The notes below the pieces were generated by a model. The model did no database searches and had not been told where the DNA came from. It saw only the letters and a program-made list of their open reading frames with translations. Made by a program: the position numbers and the translations under genes. From positions 1-64,000 of the forward strand of contig CAMCXZ010000001.1 in assembly GCA_945883725.1 (NCBI GenBank): DNA of 64,000 nucleotides, written 5' to 3'. Each line of letters starts with the position of its first letter. The first letter of the stretch is position 1. Source of the stretch: Bifidobacterium breve (GTDB lineage: Bacteria; Actinomycetota; Actinomycetes; Nanopelagicales; Nanopelagicaceae). This document shows, in pieces, positions 60,982-64,000 of the stretch.

Positions 60982-60994
60982 TAGGCTTTCAGCT
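60982..60994 (+). promoter_or_regulatory. Leaderless-type -10, PLP enzyme: TAGGCT-N7-ATG
   Basis: Hexamer 60982-60987. Confidence 0.55.
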
Positions 60995-62062
60995 ATGAGT
61001 TCTGATAAAAAGTTAAAGCCAGAAACACTTGCGATAAGTGCTGGGCGGCCAATTCCTGAGCCAGATGGTGAACTAAATACCCCAATCGCGCTGAACTCAA
61101 CTTTTCACGCCGGTGGCCCGATTGGTTACGGACGTTACGGAAACGAAACTTGGACATCTTTGGAGACTGCAATCAGCGCACTTGAAGGTGGACAGACTTT
61201 AGTTTTCGCATCAGGCCAAGCTGCAGCAAGTGCGATATTTAATTTATTGCCAATAGGCGCTCCCGTAGTTCTTTCTGATGAAGGCTACCAAGGCATTGCT
61301 GCGTTACTAAAGGGTTATCACGAAAGCGGTCGCCTCGAAGTTCGTTTTGTTGAAGCAACAAATACCGCAGCCGTATTAGAGGCAGCAAAAGGAGCAGCGC
61401 TTATTTGGCTGGAGAATCCAACAAATCCTGCCTTGGAAATCGTTGACCTTAAAACAATTATTGCCGGTGCTAAGAAGCTAGGCGTTGGGGTTGCAGTTGA
61501 TAACACTTTGGCCACGCCGTTAACTCAGAAGCCACTTGAATTTGGTGCAGATTTTGTCATGCACTCTGTGACTAAATACTTTGCTGGCCACAGCGACATA
61601 ATTTTGGGTTCAGTTTCCACCAATGATCCAGCTCTTCTTAAGCGACTTGGTGATGTCCGTAAATTAAGTGGCGCGATTCCTGGCCCATTTGAAGTTTGGT
61701 TAGCGCTGCGCGGAATCCGCACTTTCCCATTGCGATTTAGAGCGGCAGAAGCCAATGCCAAAGAGCTAGCAAAGCGCTTGGCCGGTCATGCCAAGGTGAG
61801 CAAAGTTCGGTATCCGGGCTTCGGCGGAATGATTTCATTTGAATTAACCTGCGATGCCGACGGTACTGATCTAGTTACCCAGAGCTCAAGAATCATTACC
61901 AACACAACGAGCCTCGGCGGTATTGAATCTATGTGGGAACGTCGCCGTCGTTGGGCAACTGAGAGCCATAAAATCTCAGAATCCTTAATCCGATTCTCAG
62001 TTGGTTGCGAAGATGTCGATGATCTATGGGATGACATCACTGCCTCATTAGGCAAAATTTAA
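60995..62062 (+). CDS. Cystathionine gamma-synthase/lyase-like PLP enzyme
   Basis: VDNTLATPLTQKPLEFGADFVMHSVTKYFAGHSDIILG. Confidence 0.92.
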   Translation: MSSDKKLKPETLAISAGRPIPEPDGELNTPIALNSTFHAGGPIGYGRYGNETWTSLETAISALEGGQTLVFASGQAAASAIFNLLPIGAPVVLSDEGYQGIAALLKGYHESGRLEVRFVEATNTAAVLEAAKGAALIWLENPTNPALEIVDLKTIIAGAKKLGVGVAVDNTLATPLTQKPLEFGADFVMHSVTKYFAGHSDIILGSVSTNDPALLKRLGDVRKLSGAIPGPFEVWLALRGIRTFPLRFRAAEANAKELAKRLAGHAKVSKVRYPGFGGMISFELTCDADGTDLVTQSSRIITNTTSLGGIESMWERRRRWATESHKISESLIRFSVGCEDVDDLWDDITASLGKI

Positions 62063-62084
62063 GTTATAGGAGTATTTTTAGGTT

Positions 62085-62234
62085 ATGTTAAAAGCAATCA
62101 AGCGATTCGTCGGGGTAGTCGGCGTAGCTCTATTGGCTTTTCGCGCCATTGGCTCATTTTTATCCTGGGTAGATAAGCAAGATGAGACAGAAGTTGACGC
62201 CTGGATCGATGAAGAAGAATCTGAGGACGCTTAA
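62085..62234 (+). CDS. Small ORF (49 aa): one hydrophobic helix with acidic C-terminus
   Basis: MLKAIKRFVGVVGVALLAFRAIGSFLSWVDKQDETEVDAWIDEEESEDA; AGGAG at 62068; stop abuts next start; missing from ORF track because short. Confidence 0.6.
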   Translation: MLKAIKRFVGVVGVALLAFRAIGSFLSWVDKQDETEVDAWIDEEESEDA

Positions 62235-62615
62235 TTGAGCCAGGAATATATTGCTGGCAGTTGCAATATTGGCACAGGTGAAATTCGCCGCCGCCAAGTT
62301 GTCGCGCTCGCTGGCGCAGCGATCTCACTGACATCTATAGTTGGTCTAATCAGTACTGACGCCGCAAAAAGTGCTCGCTTTTCACTTTTCATTCCATTAA
62401 TGGTTTTTGCGATCGGATTTATTCAATCACGTAAGAAGTTTTGCTTGGCATACGGATTTATGGGAACTTTCAATTTTGGCAAGCTCGGTCAGATCTCACG
62501 AGTCTCAGATCCAATTGCCAAGAAGGCAGATCGCAAAACTGCGCTCACAATTTTGGCACAGTCAACTGCACTGGCGCTAGGGCTAACGCTCGCCACACTT
62601 GTGTTACCGCTCTAG
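62235..62615 (+). CDS. Membrane protein with CNIGTGEIRRR / FNFGKLGQ motifs, function unknown
   Basis: TTG start directly after upstream stop; four hydrophobic segments. Confidence 0.65.
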   Translation: MSQEYIAGSCNIGTGEIRRRQVVALAGAAISLTSIVGLISTDAAKSARFSLFIPLMVFAIGFIQSRKKFCLAYGFMGTFNFGKLGQISRVSDPIAKKADRKTALTILAQSTALALGLTLATLVLPL

Positions 62616-62653
62616 TACTTCCATTGCGTATCACTTAGTGCCACAGTAGATAC

Positions 62654-63004
62654 ATGGAAATTATCATTCAGTTGAGAAATGCCCAGGTTGCCGAAGATTT
62701 CAAAGGAATTGTTAACGAGAAACTTAAAGCGCTAGCAAGATTTAATGTGAAAATGGATCGGGTCGAAGTCGAAGTAATTGAAGAGAAAAACCCGCGTCAA
62801 GGCAAACACGATCACAAAGTAGTTATAACTTCACGCGGTGCTGGTCCGTTACTGCGTGCCGAAGCTGCTGAATTCAACGGTGTAGCAGCATTTGATAAAG
62901 CTATTGCCAGCTTCGAACTACAAATCCGCAAAGCTCATGAGCGTGCAAAAGAGCACGGCCGAGACACTTTGCGAGATCGAGCTATAGATTTAAATAATCT
63001 CTGA
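62654..63004 (+). CDS. hpf: Ribosome hibernation factor, short form (HPF/YfiA N-domain only)
   Basis: MEIIIQLRNAQVAEDFKGIVNEKLKALARF...VEVEVIEEKNPRQGKHDHKVVIT; no C-terminal extension. Confidence 0.85.
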   Translation: MEIIIQLRNAQVAEDFKGIVNEKLKALARFNVKMDRVEVEVIEEKNPRQGKHDHKVVITSRGAGPLLRAEAAEFNGVAAFDKAIASFELQIRKAHERAKEHGRDTLRDRAIDLNNL

Positions 63005-63904
63005 GCCATCTTTACGAGTAGCAGTAAGGCTTGCTACAGCGGTAATCAACAGAGTTGCGACAATTACGCCCAGGCTAAACTCGATCGACACGTGAGGCAC
63101 TTCAATGCCAGCAATCTCGTGAATTCCAATACCGTGGAATGCTTCAAAGAACATTTTGACGCCGATAAATGCCAAGATAATTGAAAGTCCTTTTGAAAGA
63201 AATACCAATCTCTTAAGCAGTCCTTGTAATAGGAAATAAAGTTGACGTAGGCCCATTAGCGCAAAGATATTGGCTGTTGCCACAATGTAAGGGTCTTTAG
63301 TAATTCCAAAGATGGCGGGAATCGAATCAAGTGCGAATACTAAGTCGGTAACTCCAAGAGTCAGCAAAGCAATCGTAAAGGTTGAAGCGCCTCTTGCCCG
63401 TAATAATTTCACGATTTTACTGTCATCCGGCGTCGTCTCGTGATCTTCTTTTTCGATTAATAATCGATATGCCGTGTAGATCAAGAAAGCTCCGAATAAG
63501 AAGAAGGCACTTGAGAAGCGAGTAATGATCGCAGTTCCTGCGGCGATAAAGATTCCACGCAATACCAGAGCAATGATAATTCCTAATAGAAGAACCAACT
63601 GTTGTTTGGTTTTATCAATCTGTAGGCGACTTAAAATAATTACAAACACAAAGATGTTGTCAACAGAAAGAGCGTACTCAGTTAGCCATCCTGCGAAAAA
63701 TTCTTTTTGAGCAGTCTCACTTGGAGTCCAGTTAGGCATGAAGTAACCAAAGGCAATCGCAGCTGAAACATAGATAACTGTCCAGATTGCAGCTTCTGCG
63801 GTGCTGGTCTCTTTATTTCTGCGCAGAATTGCGATTATCAAGTCGAAGGCAATCACTGCTGAAAGGATGCCAATTGTTACAAACCAAGTCGTAGTCGATT
63901 CCAT
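62990..63904 (-). CDS. TerC family integral membrane protein
   Basis: EYALSVDNIFVFVIILSRLQI and ALDSIPAIFGITKDPYIVATANIFALMGLRQLYFLL. Confidence 0.94.
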   Translation of the reverse strand: MESTTTWFVTIGILSAVIAFDLIIAILRRNKETSTAEAAIWTVIYVSAAIAFGYFMPNWTPSETAQKEFFAGWLTEYALSVDNIFVFVIILSRLQIDKTKQQLVLLLGIIIALVLRGIFIAAGTAIITRFSSAFFLFGAFLIYTAYRLLIEKEDHETTPDDSKIVKLLRARGASTFTIALLTLGVTDLVFALDSIPAIFGITKDPYIVATANIFALMGLRQLYFLLQGLLKRLVFLSKGLSIILAFIGVKMFFEAFHGIGIHEIAGIEVPHVSIEFSLGVIVATLLITAVASLTATRKDGSEII

Positions 63905-63916
63905 GGCGCAACTTTA
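63905..63916 (-). promoter_or_regulatory. Leaderless-type -10, terC: TAAAGT-N6-ATG
   Basis: Hexamer 63911-63916 on minus strand. Confidence 0.55.
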
Positions 63917-63940
63917 CATATTGTGAGGAATTCTTACCGC

Positions 63941-64000
63941 GTGAACCAAACGGCTCGCCCTGTTATGAGGTCTAACTCACGATTTTCACAGGCAGGTGAG
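63941..64000 (+). CDS. Possible 5' end of a plus-strand gene (GTG start), truncated by window
   Basis: Only open plus frame: (M)NQTARPVMRSNSRFSQAGE; too short to identify. Confidence 0.35.
   Translation, partial: MNQTARPVMRSNSRFSQAGE

Noticed and set aside
63941-64000. Assignment of the truncated plus-strand ORF to uvrB
   Set aside because: Only 20 codons available; weak resemblance and neighbourhood memory are insufficient
1-64000. CRISPR arrays, transposases, phage genes, restriction-modification or toxin-antitoxin systems
   Set aside because: None seen; no regularly spaced repeats and no matching proteins in the ORF set

Overview
The window is a contiguous, gene-dense stretch of a low-GC actinobacterial chromosome. 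The protein set and streamlining resemble planktonic freshwater acI/Nanopelagicales, but that placement is inference and was not searched. I support about 60 coding genes and one tRNA-Arg(CCG). I see no CRISPR array, transposase, prophage, toxin-antitoxin or recognisable defence island. Gene content follows blocks of gene order known from Mycobacterium tuberculosis: accA3-maf-accE-accD5/birA-purK-purE; dapD/LOG/DUF3117; O-methyltransferase-htrA-tatB-mrp; rhlE-DUF3107-tetR-moeZ; mshB; fdxA-dapC; manB-whiB2-DUF3499-pmm-sahH-mtrAB-comF-secA; and pdtaS/whiB1. Several members usually found in those blocks are missing here: lpqB, hpf next to secA, sigE-rseA and fbiAB. No exotic operon stands out. 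The strongest unexplained signal is non-coding: 17 genes have a TANNNT -10-like hexamer exactly 6 or 7 nt upstream of the ATG. This is a leaderless-promoter arrangement, often with TAGCC just before the start, and in places packed into tiny divergent regions. Every convergent gene pair is overlapping or at most 10 nt apart, leaving no room for intergenic terminators. Other leads are a probable CTG-initiated dapC, tandem GAAA-loop hairpin repeats, a palindrome over the tetR -10, a whiB2 leader hairpin, a relocated short-form HPF, and an orphan CpaB/CpaE-like pair with a degenerate Walker A.
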